A stretch of DNA of 64,000 nucleotides from Poecilobothrus nobilitatus. Lineage: Eukaryota; Arthropoda; Insecta; Diptera; Dolichopodidae. Below, one piece after another: positions 39,049-50,795 of the stretch; position 1 is the stretch's first letter, and each line of letters begins with the position of its first letter. The notes beneath the pieces were generated by a model. The model was not told where the DNA came from, did not search any database, and saw only the letters and a list, made by a program, of their open reading frames with translations. The translations under genes were made by a program, and so were the position numbers. The DNA lies in contig OX352773.1 of assembly GCA_947095535.1 (NCBI GenBank), forward strand, positions 3,906,001 to 3,970,000, given 5' to 3'.

Positions 39049-40595
39049 AATGTATACCAAATCTTCTATTTAGTAAATATATGTACGTCTAAATATGTAA
39101 TTTATGAGAGCATATTGCCTAAAATAAATATACAACTAATTAATTAAGGAACCAATATTTCTATGCACTACTTTCTTTCCGGTTTTGCAATCAATAGTTT
39201 CTATAGGGAACAATTCAAAATCAGAAAAAACATCTTTTACTTTTATTCAAAATATATTCTGAAAGTTCGGTTTATGTCTTGATAAAAATAAAACAAAAGA
39301 TACATACATCCATACAAACACATCTAAAGCAAAATCGAATGCGATGTTTAGTAAAAAAAAAAATAAAGTTTTTTGAACTAATTTAAACACTATAGGAAGG
39401 ACGACTTTTATAATATTATCAAATATTTTACATGACATATTGCATTTTGGTGTTTTGGTGTCTTTTTTTTTCTTTTAAAGTCATATCAAAAATTAAAATA
39501 AAATAAAACAATGTTAACTATGAAATCAAAACCTTTTTTTTTTTTGAGATTGAAGAGAAACATTTAGAAGAAAAATGTTGTATTAGTCAATGATGGAGTA
39601 AAATTTTATTAGAACTAAGGTATTTTTAGAGAATGGTTACTATGCTTTTAGAAGATAAAAGAAATAAAATGATGGACAAAATGAATGTATTTTACTGAAA
39701 CAATGACGTTGATTTTTTATTTTTTAAATTAAAATTGTAATATATTATATAGAGATAAAGAGAATCTTACCATCATAATATTAATTTTTTAAACTTTAAT
39801 TATTTTTAAGATTGTTAATTTTTTTTCGAAAATAAAAAAAAAATAGTAATATTAAAATGAATAGAACATATAACTTTTTTTTTATACACTACATAAATAG
39901 ATGCATACATTTAGTTTTTTTAGTTTCGTTTTTTAGTTTAGTGCTTATTTGTACTTTTATTCCCTTGTCCTTTCCACTCCTTCGAAGACTAAACCGCTTA
40001 TTATACAAATTCGCGAAAGCTTTAGTTTCTTTTTTAGTTAATTTATCTTTTAACAAATGTGGTTAGAACCGTAACATGATTAATTTAAAAAACAAAAAGT
40101 TTGAAAATTTATGAAAATTAGAGAAAATAATTTAAACAGAGAAAATATTGGAGAAAATCCAAAATAATTCATTTTCTCACATAGTGCTGCAATACAATTT
40201 TACAACCGACTTTAACTAAAAATATATAAGTACTTATATAAATTTCATCAAAATTTTAAATTATAAAAAAAGATTCAAAGTTTTAATACACCGTAACAAA
40301 AAATTGGTGTTACTTATGAGAATGGAATACAGATTTTCGAACATAGTTCGCTTTTACTGTCTAGCAGCAGGTGTTACAGTAATATACAAAAATAGTTCTG
40401 TAATAAAAAAAAATTTTTAAATTATTTTGGTACCAAGATCCCAAATTTGGAACTATCTCCCACCTCATATGCTCCCCAGAATTTGCGTTTATTACATATG
40501 CAATGTAAAAAGATTCAAAGTGACAAATATTAATAACTTTGTTCATAATATGCCTGTCAATTTAAAATCAATTTTCATTCCTTAACTCAACTTCC
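39049..40595. other. A/T-rich non-coding block
   Basis: No gene supported. A more balanced patch at about 40,310-40,550 has a minus-strand open frame (40,361-40,546) containing GEHMRWEIVPNLGSW. No family is recognised. The open frames at 39,247-39,438 and 39,857-40,066 are Phe/Leu-rich artefacts. Confidence 0.45.
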
Positions 40596-40790
40596 TTTAA
40601 TCAGGCAGTAAATGGGTACTAAAGGTTGTATAATCTATTGTTTGGTCAAAAACGGGAGGTCGTTTTTAATGAGTTAAAGTCCCATACACTTATAGATGAC
40701 GCGTTCTCGTTCCACTTCTTTATAGTATCTTTCGGTGATTCGCAGCTTCGCAGAAGTTTTTTTCATTGAAATTTTAGTTTAAATTTCAGT
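40596..40790 (+). repeat. Dispersed repeat D, copy 2
   Basis: Matches copy 1 at 38,117-38,325: AGGCAGTAAATGGGTACTAA, GTTAAAGTCCCATACACTTA, GACGCGTTCTCGTTCCACTT, TATAGTATC, TTCATTGAAATTTTAGTTTA. Both copies have the same orientation about 2.48 kb apart, with a SINE between them. Confidence 0.65.
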
Positions 40791-42245
40791 TTTAAAAATT
40801 TTATCCAAATTGGTTATGTTCAAGATAATTTCTTGATGCTCAAATAAATGTTCTAATCAATTCAGAGCTTTAATTCCATTTCTTAACAAATTCAACCCTA
40901 TATCAAATTCAATGCTCTATGACTCTATGCCGAATGCCGAAAATAAAAAGAAAATAGTAGAAGATTTTCACTTTTCTATAATTTTCCTTTTCTGAAAATT
41001 CTAAAAAAAAATCTTAAAGTCAATCCTTTAAAGTTAATTTAAAAAAATATGAAAGAAAATTAAAAAAAAAAAAAAAAAACATTCTATTCAAGTCAAAATT
41101 AACATATTTTTCTATCAATTTGCACATTTCTTCAAATTATATTTATTAATTTTCTATATTTTCTTTTGTTTTATGTTGGTCTTCATTTCTTTTTCTAAGC
41201 CATTTTAAAGCTATACAAATTCAAAGTATATAAATATTGTAATAAAACTATACCGTACCGTATATTATAATGAAAGCAAAAATCAACATAAACTAATAAG
41301 ATTTACCTATAACAGCACCTTTCCAAACCTACATTTATATATATATATATTTTTCTCGATAATGTAGTAACATCCAATTAAATTATTTCATATATTATAT
41401 ATAAACATACATATATAAACCTATATATATACATATTGAAGTATTTTTTAGTATAATTGTATGTAATTATAAGAAAGAAAAAACTTTTAAAAGAAAATCT
41501 GAAGAAAAATTATATTTCAATTCCCTCATCATATATTCAATATTTTCAGGACCTAAAAAACTTCTTTAAAATTTTAATTGAATTCATTTATTTTATAATA
41601 AAAATTATATTTTTATATATACATATATATAAAATATATTTAATGTTTATTTATGTATATTATATATAAAAGTAATCATTTTAAATATGTATAGTAGTGC
41701 ACAATTTAAAATGGGACCTAAACAACCATAGAAAATTGATGAAGATCCTTTCCTTATAATAATAATATCAAATACAATTTGATACACACGTGAATATCAA
41801 ATCATCAAATTTATTATTATTAAAAATAATAATCAAAATCAATTTAATCAACATCATTATCATTATTATAAGAATCAGAACCATTATTTATATTAAAATG
41901 TATGAGTAGTAATAATAATTGTTGTTGTTGTTGTTAATTTTCTTCTGTTGTTTTTGGGTTGCTTATATATATTCGAATATATTTAAAATATATTTACCTT
42001 ATATATATTCGAACAATATACTTTAGGTTATATTTTTATATGTAAATATGGGTACCATCAAGTATTTTATTCGAACAAAATGAAGGAACAGCTTCCTATT
42101 TTTAACTTTTCCTTATAATATCTCTTATTAAATTTTCTTGGATACAATTTTTTTTCCTCTTTCATTCTTGTTTTTTATATATATATGCTTGTATGTATGT
42201 ATAAACAAAAATATGTATACATATTTTATTATATTATATATATTA
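40791..42245. other. A/T-rich non-coding block
   Basis: No gene. (GTT)n at about 41,919-41,936. TTATATATATTCGAA occurs twice, about 37 bp apart (about 41,963 and 42,000). AT-rich palindromic tracts near 41,340-41,450. Confidence 0.55.
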
Positions 42246-42272
42246 CTAGAAAATCCCCTGTGCAATTGCACA
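42246..42272 (-). mobile_element. Helitron-like 3' terminus
   Basis: Read on the minus strand this is a 14-bp perfect palindrome TGTGCAATTGCACA (42,259-42,272), a 9-nt spacer GGGGATTTT, then CTAG (42,246-42,249) followed by T. A hairpin, about 10 nt, CTRR and insertion before a T are the defining features of Helitron 3' ends. The element would extend to higher coordinates. The 5' TC end is not certain; one candidate is TCTCTATGTAGTCTC ending near 43,814. No Rep/helicase is present. Confidence 0.5.
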
Positions 42273-42996
42273 ATTTCTATAGATTCAAAAACATTTGCGG
42301 TATCATACTGACTCCCTTAATAAACTACCTAAAAATTTCATTTTTACATCAGCACCATTAAAAAAACTTTGGTATCACTTACTTACTTGATGTAATAGAA
42401 AAAAACATAAAACAAATCTGAACACATAAAATTAAAAATGTTAGGAACAGTTTATTAATTTTTTCACGCCGTTTTTTCGTGGCGGTAATTTTTGACAGTT
42501 TTTTAATCATTGAGAAAAAATGGTCCAAGTTAAAAACACATTCAGGGTAAAAGTTCGTGCCGATATCTCAAAAATTGTTTGAAACACATGTATAAAGTGC
42601 ACAATAAAAACCGGCGAAAAGCCAACCAACACCAACCGCTACGACATTTTTATTTTTGTTACATTTAAAATAATCCCAATAATCGAAATAATTTTAATAT
42701 TTGTTAAAATTTTACCAGACTCTCTATTTTTCTTTAGTTTAAAAAAAAAATTTTTATGTCGATAAAAACAGTTGTTTTCGCCGCGAATTACTTTAATTAC
42801 CAAAACTACTTTCAAGTCTTTTGCGTTTATTTTTTTTTTTGCTTGAAAAAAATTTGCTGAATTTATTTTATTTAAATGTACTTTGGAAGAGGTCTTTAGT
42901 ATATTTAATAAAAGATTCATGTCTCTGATAATGTAATTTCATAAATTTTCGGGGCCTTTTTTTTTGTGTGGGTCGTTTTCGACAGCTTTTTAATTT

Positions 42997-43543
42997 AATG
43001 GTCTAATAATAAATTAGTACAAAATTATGAATCTATTTTGAGAGAAGGCATCTAAAATGATATTTCCTATGTTATTTTTTCTCTTTTTTTTAAGAAAAAT
43101 ATCCATTTCTAAAATATTTAGTAAGTTTCTGATTTCTGTTATGAAATATAATTAGCTAAGTCTGCCGAATTTTATATTAATAAAAAAAATTCGAATATTT
43201 TATGTTATATCAAAAATTCAGCTTAAAAAATCAAAATTCCAACCTAAATAAACAAAACTACTTTAAAGTCTGTTGCGAAACTTTTACCAGCTTTCATAAT
43301 AGTGAAAACAAAATCAAGAATAAAATCGGCCTATTATTTTTTTTCTTATAAATTATAAGGCTTACTATAAACTTTGCTCTTTTCACTTTCAGGTCTTTTA
43401 ATTTTATTAAGAGTATTTTTATTTTTTTCAAAACAAAGAGTCATTTGAAAACTGCCAGCAGAAGATTAATAATTTATTTTTAATTTACCGCTGCGACCAG
43501 TTCATAATGGATGACGGTCAAATTTAAAAATTAAAAATTTGCT
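42997..43543 (+). repeat. Direct repeat E, copy 1 (~550 bp)
   Basis: Begins AATGGTCTAATAATAAATTA and ends AAATTAAAAATTTGCT. Copy 2 lies 1,162 bp downstream. Shared landmarks include GAAAATATCC, AAGTCTGCC, AAATCGGCCTATTA and GCTGCGACCAGTTCATAATG. Divergence is mainly small indels and substitutions. Confidence 0.8.
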
Positions 43544-43653
43544 TTAAATTTTGTGTCGAAAGTACTTTTTAAAAAGTAAACATTTGTGTCTCTGATAAGA
43601 CTTTTAGTCCAAGATTTGTGTCTCTGATAATAAAATTTTAAATTATTAAATAA

Positions 43654-43745
43654 ATATACAGAAATATCATCTTTGCCAGTTTAGTTTACATTCAGTGTGA
43701 GTGGTTTATTATAGAAATAAAATATTTTTTTTTTACATCTTGTGT
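43654..43745 (+). repeat. Repeat F, copy 1
   Basis: ATATACAGAAATATCATC, GCCAGTTTAGTTTACATTCA, GTGTGAGTGG, then ACATCTTGTGT. Nearly identical to 48,021-48,133 except that it lacks the 22-bp hairpin segment present there. Confidence 0.8.
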
Positions 43746-44158
43746 GTCTGGTATTAATATCTATATGATATTTAATATCTTGTGTGAATTGGTATTATCA
43801 GAGACTACATAGAGATGTACAAATTCATACAAAAATTTGTACTAATTTTTTTTCAAACGGGCCAGCTAAAACTGGCTAGTTTTAAAAATTTTAAAGCACA
43901 GAAATATTTGATTTGTGTCATAGCTAAAAGAATTTAGTGAAAACCAGAATCTTCTGTAAAATCTGGTGTAAAATGTAAAAATTATCATTCATATATTTTA
44001 TGCATTTACAAAATTTTTTTATCTTTGTGAATTAAACCATAATCTGCCATAATCATTATATTGTGTATATTATCAGAAATTCAATCATTAATTTCAGGTA
44101 TTATATTATCTGATCTGATTAACAAATCTTATTTTTTTCCATGGCTAACAATATTATT

Positions 44159-44722
44159 AATGGTCTAATAATAAATTAGTACAAAATTATGAATCTTTTG
44201 TGAGAGAAGGCGTCTAAAATGACATTTTCTATGTAATTTTTTTCTTTTTTTTTTTAAGAAAAATATCCGTTTCTATAATATTTAGTAAGTTTCTGACTTC
44301 TGTTATGAAATATAATTATTTAAGTCTGCCTAATTTTATATTAATAAAAAAATTTCGAATATTTTATGTTATACCAGTTCTACCGAAAATTTAGCTTAAA
44401 AATCTAAATTTCAACCTAAATAAACAAAACTATTTTAAAGTCTGTTACGAAGCACCAGCTTTTATACTAATGAAAACAAAATCAAGAATAAAATCGGCCT
44501 ATTATTTTTTTCTAATAAATATGAGGTTTACTATAAACTTTGCTCACTCTCACTTTTTCACTTTCAGGCGCTTTAATTTTATTAAGAGTACCTATTTTTA
44601 TTTTTTTTTTCCAAAACAAAGATTGAAAACGCCAACAGAAGATTAATAATTTATTTTTAATTTACCGCTGCGACCAGTTCATAATGGACGTAGCGGTCAA
44701 ATTTAAAAATTAAAAATTTGCT
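44159..44722 (+). repeat. Direct repeat E, copy 2 (~560 bp)
   Basis: Matches 42,997-43,543 over its length, starting at the same AATGGTCTAATAATAAATTA and ending at AAATTAAAAATTTGCT. It has extra CACTCT near the CTTTCAGG motif and CGTAG before CGGTCAAATTT, so the two copies have drifted. Confidence 0.8.
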
Positions 44723-45639
44723 GAATTTATTTTGATTGAAAATGTGTTTTTTAAGTATGTATGTACTTTTCCTTTTTTGACTGTACTCACTTTTAATGAA
44801 CGGTTTGTGTCTCTGACAATAATTCTAGTGGAAAATTTAGTCTCTGGTAATAATATTTACTAAATTTATTTATATTTTTAATTAACGGTTTGCGTCTCTT
44901 GATAATACTTTGAGTTAAAGATTCGTATCTCTGGTAATAAAACTTTAAATTATTAAATAAATAGTAAAAAAGCCTTATTAAAGGGTATAAGTAGAAAAAT
45001 AAAGCTTTTGTGAAAGTTTCCTCAGTTTTATGAACAATTTAATTTTAGTAAATTTATTCAAATACTTATATGTATTATATTTAGATATTGATAAATGTAA
45101 AATTTATTGCTAAAGTGTTTTAAATAATGAAAAACCTCAATGATGCTGTGAAGTAGTTTCTTTCAAAAATGTAATAAAAATGATTATTTAATAAATCTCA
45201 TCTCTTGTAAATTTCTTTATCAAGCTTTGGATTAAAAAACCAAAGGTTGGATTAAAAACCAATGGTAAATAAATTTTTGCCAATAGTATCAAAAATTTTC
45301 GCTTCGAAAAAATACAGTATCAAACTTTATAATTTTGAAACTAAACTACACTGATCTGATGCATTTGCCTAATTATAATATATAGTACACTTGTTATATT
45401 TTTCTATGGTTGCCATAGCAAATGCTTCAAAACTTTCTTTGTTATATTTTTCAAACAAATTTTTACTCTATCCGTAATAATATTCTGTCTCTTTATCTAT
45501 CGCTTTCTCTACAAAATCTTCACACCGTAAGTTTTACGCACCTTTTATGTAAAACAATAAAAATTGGCTGTGCATATAATGTTGAAGTTTTAGAAAATAA
45601 AAATCATAAAAGAAGCATAAAATTGAGAAAATGTTACAC

Positions 45640-47955
45640 ATTCAAAATTTAATTGAAAATTGTGATTTTATAATTTAAATTGCGCTCCTTTAAAAGCTTT
45701 GGTTTTACGCACCGCTTTATTTTTTTATAATTTCTACTTAAAAATGCAACTCTTTAAAAACTTTGATTTATGCACTGTCTTGTTTTTTCATTCTTTTTAT
45801 AGCATAACATTTTAATTCTTTTTTTCTATCTGTTATGTACCTAAATATCAGATGTACGTTTCTTTCTTTTCATAGCATAGCATTTAATATTTCTTTTTCT
45901 ATCTGTTATGTACGTAAATATCAGAGGTATGTTTTTTCATTTAAAATCATAACATTTTAATAGTTCTTTTTTTCTTTAAAAATATTTAAAAACAGTCAAA
46001 GTAACATTTTTTGTTCTCTTTTTTTTCTATTCGTTTTTATTTTTCTTCGCAGTATTACATTTATTTTTTTTTGTTTTCTGTTATTTACGTACGCTAAGTA
46101 TTTCTTTTATTTTTTTTAAATATTAAATTTATACATACAGTCTATTTAAAAAATATAAATTATAACCTATAGAACATTTTGAATTTTTTTTTGTTCGTTT
46201 ATGTTTACCGTCCATTCATTCATATTAATAACTATTGCCTATATAAAAATTAATAAATCTATAATAAATCTAATATATGTATACCCATATTTTTATTCAT
46301 ATATCTCTATATTATGGGCTAAACTTTTGATTCTAAAATTGTACTATATTATGGCAAAATTTTTAAAAAATTAAGAAAATGTTACTTAGCAAAATTTAAA
46401 TAAAAATATTATTGCAATTTTATAATATTCTACTTAAAAATCTGAACCTTTAAAAACTTTGATTTATACACTGCCTTGTTTTTTCTTTCTTTTCATAGCA
46501 TAACATTTTGATATTTCTTTTTTTCTATCTGTTATGTACCTCAATATCAGATGGACTTTTCGTTCTTTTCATAGCATAACATTTTTTTTTTCCTTTTTCT
46601 ATCTGTTATGTAGGTACGTAAATATCAGACGTATGTTTTTTTCTTTTAAAATCATAACATTTTAATAGTTCTTTTTTTCTTTAAAATTATTTAAAAACAA
46701 TCAAAGTAACATTTTTGTTCTCGTTTTTTTCTATTCGTTTTTATTTTTCTTCGCAGTATTACATTTTACTTTTTTTTTTTGTTTTCTGTTATTTTTTTTA
46801 AATGTTAAATTTATACATCAGTCTATTTAAAAAATATAAATTATAACCTATAGAACATTCTGAATTTTTTTTTGTTCGTTTATGTTTACCGTCCATTCAT
46901 TCATATAAATAACTGTTGCCTATATAAAAATTAATAAATCTATAATAAATCTAATATATGTATACCCATATTTTTATTCATATATCTCTATATTATGGGC
47001 TAAACTTTTGATTCTAAAATTGTACTATATTATGGCAAAATTTTTAAAAAATTAAGAAAATGTTACTTAGCAAAATTTAAATAAAAATATTATTGCAATT
47101 TTATAATGTTCTACTTAAAAATCCGAACCTTTAAAAACTTTGATTTATACACTGCCTTGTTTTTTCTTTCTTTTCATAGCATAACATTTTGATATTTCTT
47201 TTTTTCTATCTGTTATGTACCTCAATATCAGATGGACTTTTCGTTCTTTTCATAGCATAACATTTTTTTTTTCCTTTTTCTATCTGTTATGTAGGTACGT
47301 AAATATCAGACGTATGTTTTTTTCTTTTAAAATCATAACATTTTAACAGTTCTTTTTTTCTTTAAAAATATTTAAAAACAATCAAAGTAACATTTTTGTT
47401 CTCTTTTTTTTCTATTCGTTTTTATTTTTCTTCGCAGTATTACATTTTACTTTTTTTTTTTTGTTTTCTGTTATTTTTTTTAAGTATTAAATTTATACAT
47501 CAGTCTATTTAAAAAATATAAATTATAACCTATAGAACATTCTGAATTTTTTTTTTGTTCGTTTATGTTTACCGTCCATTCATTCATATTAATAACTGTT
47601 GCCTATATAAAAATTAATAAATCTATAATAAATCTAATATATGTATACCCATATTTTTATTCATATATCTCTATATTATGGGCTAAACTTCTGATTCTAA
47701 AATTGTACTATATTATGGCAAAATTTTTAAAAAATTAAGAAAATGTTACTTAGCAAAATTTAAATAAAAATATTATTGCAATTTTATAATGTTCTACTTA
47801 AAAATACGACCCTCTAAAAACTTTGATTTATACACTGCCTTGTTTTTTCTTTCATTTCATAGCATAACATTATAATATTTATTGTTTTCTATCTTTTATA
47901 TGGGTAAATATCAGATGTACGTTTCTTTCTTTTCATAGTATAACATTTGTTAAAT
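45640..47955 (+). repeat. Tandem array of ~680-bp units (about 3.3 copies)
   Basis: The landmark CACTG(C/T)CTTG occurs at 45,773, 46,469, 47,150 and 47,833, giving periods of 696, 681 and 683 bp. Each unit holds ~73-bp subrepeats (CATAGCATAACATTT ... CTATCTGTTATGTAC), then TATTCGTTTTTATTTTTCTT, CCGTCCATTCATTCATAT and ATATTATGGGCTAAACTT. The second and third units look nearly identical apart from a handful of substitutions and run-length changes. The first is more diverged and the last is cut short at about 47,950. No codons. Confidence 0.85.
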
Positions 47956-48020
47956 TAACATTTAACATAACAGGAGGGCACGCTACTCAGCAGCAGCAAC
48001 TTGTCTTTTATTATATTTAG

Positions 48021-48133
48021 ATATACAGAAATATCATCATTGCCAGTTTAGTTTACATTCAGTGTGAGTGTTTTATTATAGATATAAAATATTTTTTTTT
48101 ACATGTTGGCAAGGTCTCGCCAACATCTTGTGT
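48021..48133 (+). repeat. Repeat F, copy 2, with hairpin
   Basis: Homologous to 43,654-43,745. It includes a hairpin GTTGGC-AAGGTCTC-GCCAAC (48,105-48,124) flanked by ACAT on both sides. The first copy has a single ACAT at that point. Confidence 0.8.
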
Positions 48134-48805
48134 ATTATATTATAGATTTATAAAATAAAATTTGCATCAAACTTATCAACAACAAGAAAAAAAAAAATTT
48201 TTTTTTTTTTTAAGCTATCGTCCTGTTCTAATAAAATTATTTTCTTTACTTATACATATAGTTATATATATATATATATTTTGTACACATTTAAATAAAG
48301 TCCATCTCACCTTTCCCAATACATACATATATATTTTTCCATAAATCAAAACAAACCAAAAAACAAAAGAAAATATCTAATGAATTTTCTATTAATCTAT
48401 TCATCCTTTTTTATGTATATGTGAAAACATTACGTACGTTTTATAATTTTGTATATTATAACATTTTCAACGTTTTTTAACAGAAAAATATCTTTAAATT
48501 ATATTCAAAGAAAAAGAAAAGAAAAATAAAACATTGAATCTTAATACAAAACTTTTAATTTTAATACAATATATAACAATAACTACAATAAAAAATACAT
48601 ACCCTTATTATATTTTAATGTTACCAGAATATGATGATAGTTAACTGGTCACTTCACCCTATTATAATATGTAAAAATTAAATGATACCTATGTTAAATT
48701 TAACGTTGTTTAATGTAAAATCAAATTGTGCAAACTTAATAAAAACAACTATTTGACATGTCAGAAGTTAATTCAAATATAAAGTTTAAATTTGAAGTTA
48801 AGTAG
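48134..48805. other. A/T-rich non-coding block
   Basis: No gene. The open frame at 48,162-48,344 spans poly-A/T and an (AT)n tract and is rejected. Confidence 0.55.
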
Positions 48806-49670
48806 ACACGGGAGACTGAAATTGGTAGAGCTCTATGGAAACAAATATTTCATTTACCAAATGTGTTTACACGAAAGTATAACTCTACAGAAAATTCACT
48901 CTACGAAAACTTTGGTAAATTTAGTAGAGTTGTAAATTTTTCTCTAGCGAATGTTTCCACGCTTTATCTATTTTTGTTCTATGGTAGATCTGGGGTAGAG
49001 CAATAAATTGAATTTAAGCGAAACGATGCTTTTTTCAAACAGTGTCTTTTTGTAAAAATGAGTTCAGAACAATTATAAGCTGCTGCAGCTACTATGTGTT
49101 ATATGGCAAGTTGAGGGCTGAGGTTTCAAATTCGTATAAAAAATTTTTATATACAAGTATATCCTACTCAGATTTTAATTTTTAGCTTGGAAAAATTAAA
49201 TAATAATTTTATTAATTTTTAAAATTTTTTTAAATAATTTATTTAAAAATAATTTAATTATTTAAAAACTTCTTCTTTTTTAATTTATATTAATTTAGTG
49301 GTTAACTATAACTGTTCAACTCAGAAACAAACTCATATTAAATAATATAAACTATACGAATAAATAAATATTTGGCTTATTTTAATTAATTTGGATATGA
49401 AACTCATTTTTTTACAAAACAAAATATTTGAATTACATGAATATGTAATGTAAAGCCTCTACAGATCTACAAACAGGCTTGATATTTATCGTATTAACGA
49501 AAAATTTTCTACTTAAAAAAAGTGTTTAGACTGTAGAGAAATGTCTAACAAAAAATCTCTTGTAGAATCAATATAGAGCTCTACGGTAGAACTCTAACGA
49601 GTGTTCAGACATATATAGATCTCTCTACCCAGATTTTTCTCTCAACTCTACCATTTTTTCTATCACGTAT
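48806..49670. mobile_element. 865-bp TIR element rich in GTAGAG motifs
   Basis: The left end ACACGGGAGACTGAAATTGG, then TAGAG, and the inverted right end (CTCTACCATTTTTTCTATCA, then CGTAT) match at 18 of 25 positions. GTAGAG or its complement occurs about a dozen times, clustered within about 200 bp of each end (for example 48,823, 48,890, 48,990, 49,456, 49,530, 49,580, 49,645). This is what subterminal transposase-binding repeats look like in some DNA transposons. No transposase is encoded and no TSD is clear. Superfamily not assigned. Confidence 0.5.
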
Positions 49671-50795
49671 GTACTAGCTTTAATTGGTGACATTGACATT
49701 TGACACATGACACTTATTTACATATAGTCTGAAGCAATTTTAAGATTATCATCTTATTATCGTCAATTCTTAGTTTTGCAATTAGGTGCATGCAAAAGAA
49801 AAAAATCATCCCAGTTAAATTACATAGTTCTTACATAATTAAATGTCAAGATTTCTTTTAATTATAATTTTTGTTTTTTTTTAAATGATTTATGAAAAAT
49901 GTTTAGTTGGATTGTTTTGAACGTAAAATTAAAAAAAAAATTTTTGTCAGTCGTAGCTTAATTTATAACCAAAAAAATAAAATATTTTCTTTCTTATAAA
50001 TGTATTTTATTTATTAGATCTATTAAAAACATAAAGTAGCACAAAAGCTGCCTCAGAGGAGCATACACACCTTAATCAAATTTTTATTGAAAAAATTACA
50101 TGAATAAGTAAAAATATCTAAAAAAAAGTTTCCCCAATAAAAGTGACATTTCATGATTTAATAACAGACGGTCTCTTTATTAAATAAAATACAGCACAAA
50201 AAACTTGAATTGAGATCAAAAATTACAAAAAGTATAAACTTTGAATGCTTGTATATATATGTTTATAATGTTATGTGTATTCCAAAAATGCAAATATTTT
50301 ATGGGTAAATTCATAATATAATATATTTAAAATAATTATTTTCTTATATTTCATATTATATACATACATACATACATATTATATTATTTATACGCATATG
50401 ATCAATGTACACATTTTCCATTCTATTATTATTATTATATATATATATAATAAAAATGATATTGATAATAGTTATAATGATATTGATAATGGTGAAGATG
50501 ATAATGATTAGTTAAGAAAGATGAGGTTTTTTTTTTTGTTTCTTACTATCAAAAAAAAAATACATTTAAAACGTTTACAATAAATATGGGAGTAAAAGTT
50601 TAAGAACATGGGTTATAAAAAAAAGGATACGTAAAAAACAAAAAAAAAAAAAATTTAAAAAAAGGACAAAAAAAAAAAAAATTAAATATAAAAAAAAATT
50701 TTTAAAGAAAAATTAAATAAAAGTTTAGAAAAGAAGAATGACATCATATATAAAATTTTAGTAATATTTTAATTGATTTATTATACATATGTATA

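Larger units (their letters stand above)
42246..48133. mobile_element. Composite repeat region of non-autonomous mobile-element origin
   Basis: A 5.9-kb region built of internal repetitions. It has a Helitron-like end at the left, a ~550-bp direct repeat pair, and scattered GTGTCTCTGATAAT motifs (near 42,920, 43,587, 43,618 and 44,806, plus variants). An array of ~680-bp units follows, and the right end repeats sequence found at 43,654-43,745. No transposase, reverse transcriptase or Rep coding was recognised. The open frame at 42,639-42,920 (minus) lies inside and has no domain. It could be one large element or several nested ones. Confidence 0.5.

Noticed and set aside
42639..42920. 93-codon minus-strand frame
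   Set aside because: Lys/Ile/Asn-rich, no Rep, helicase or transposase motif, inside the composite repeat region.
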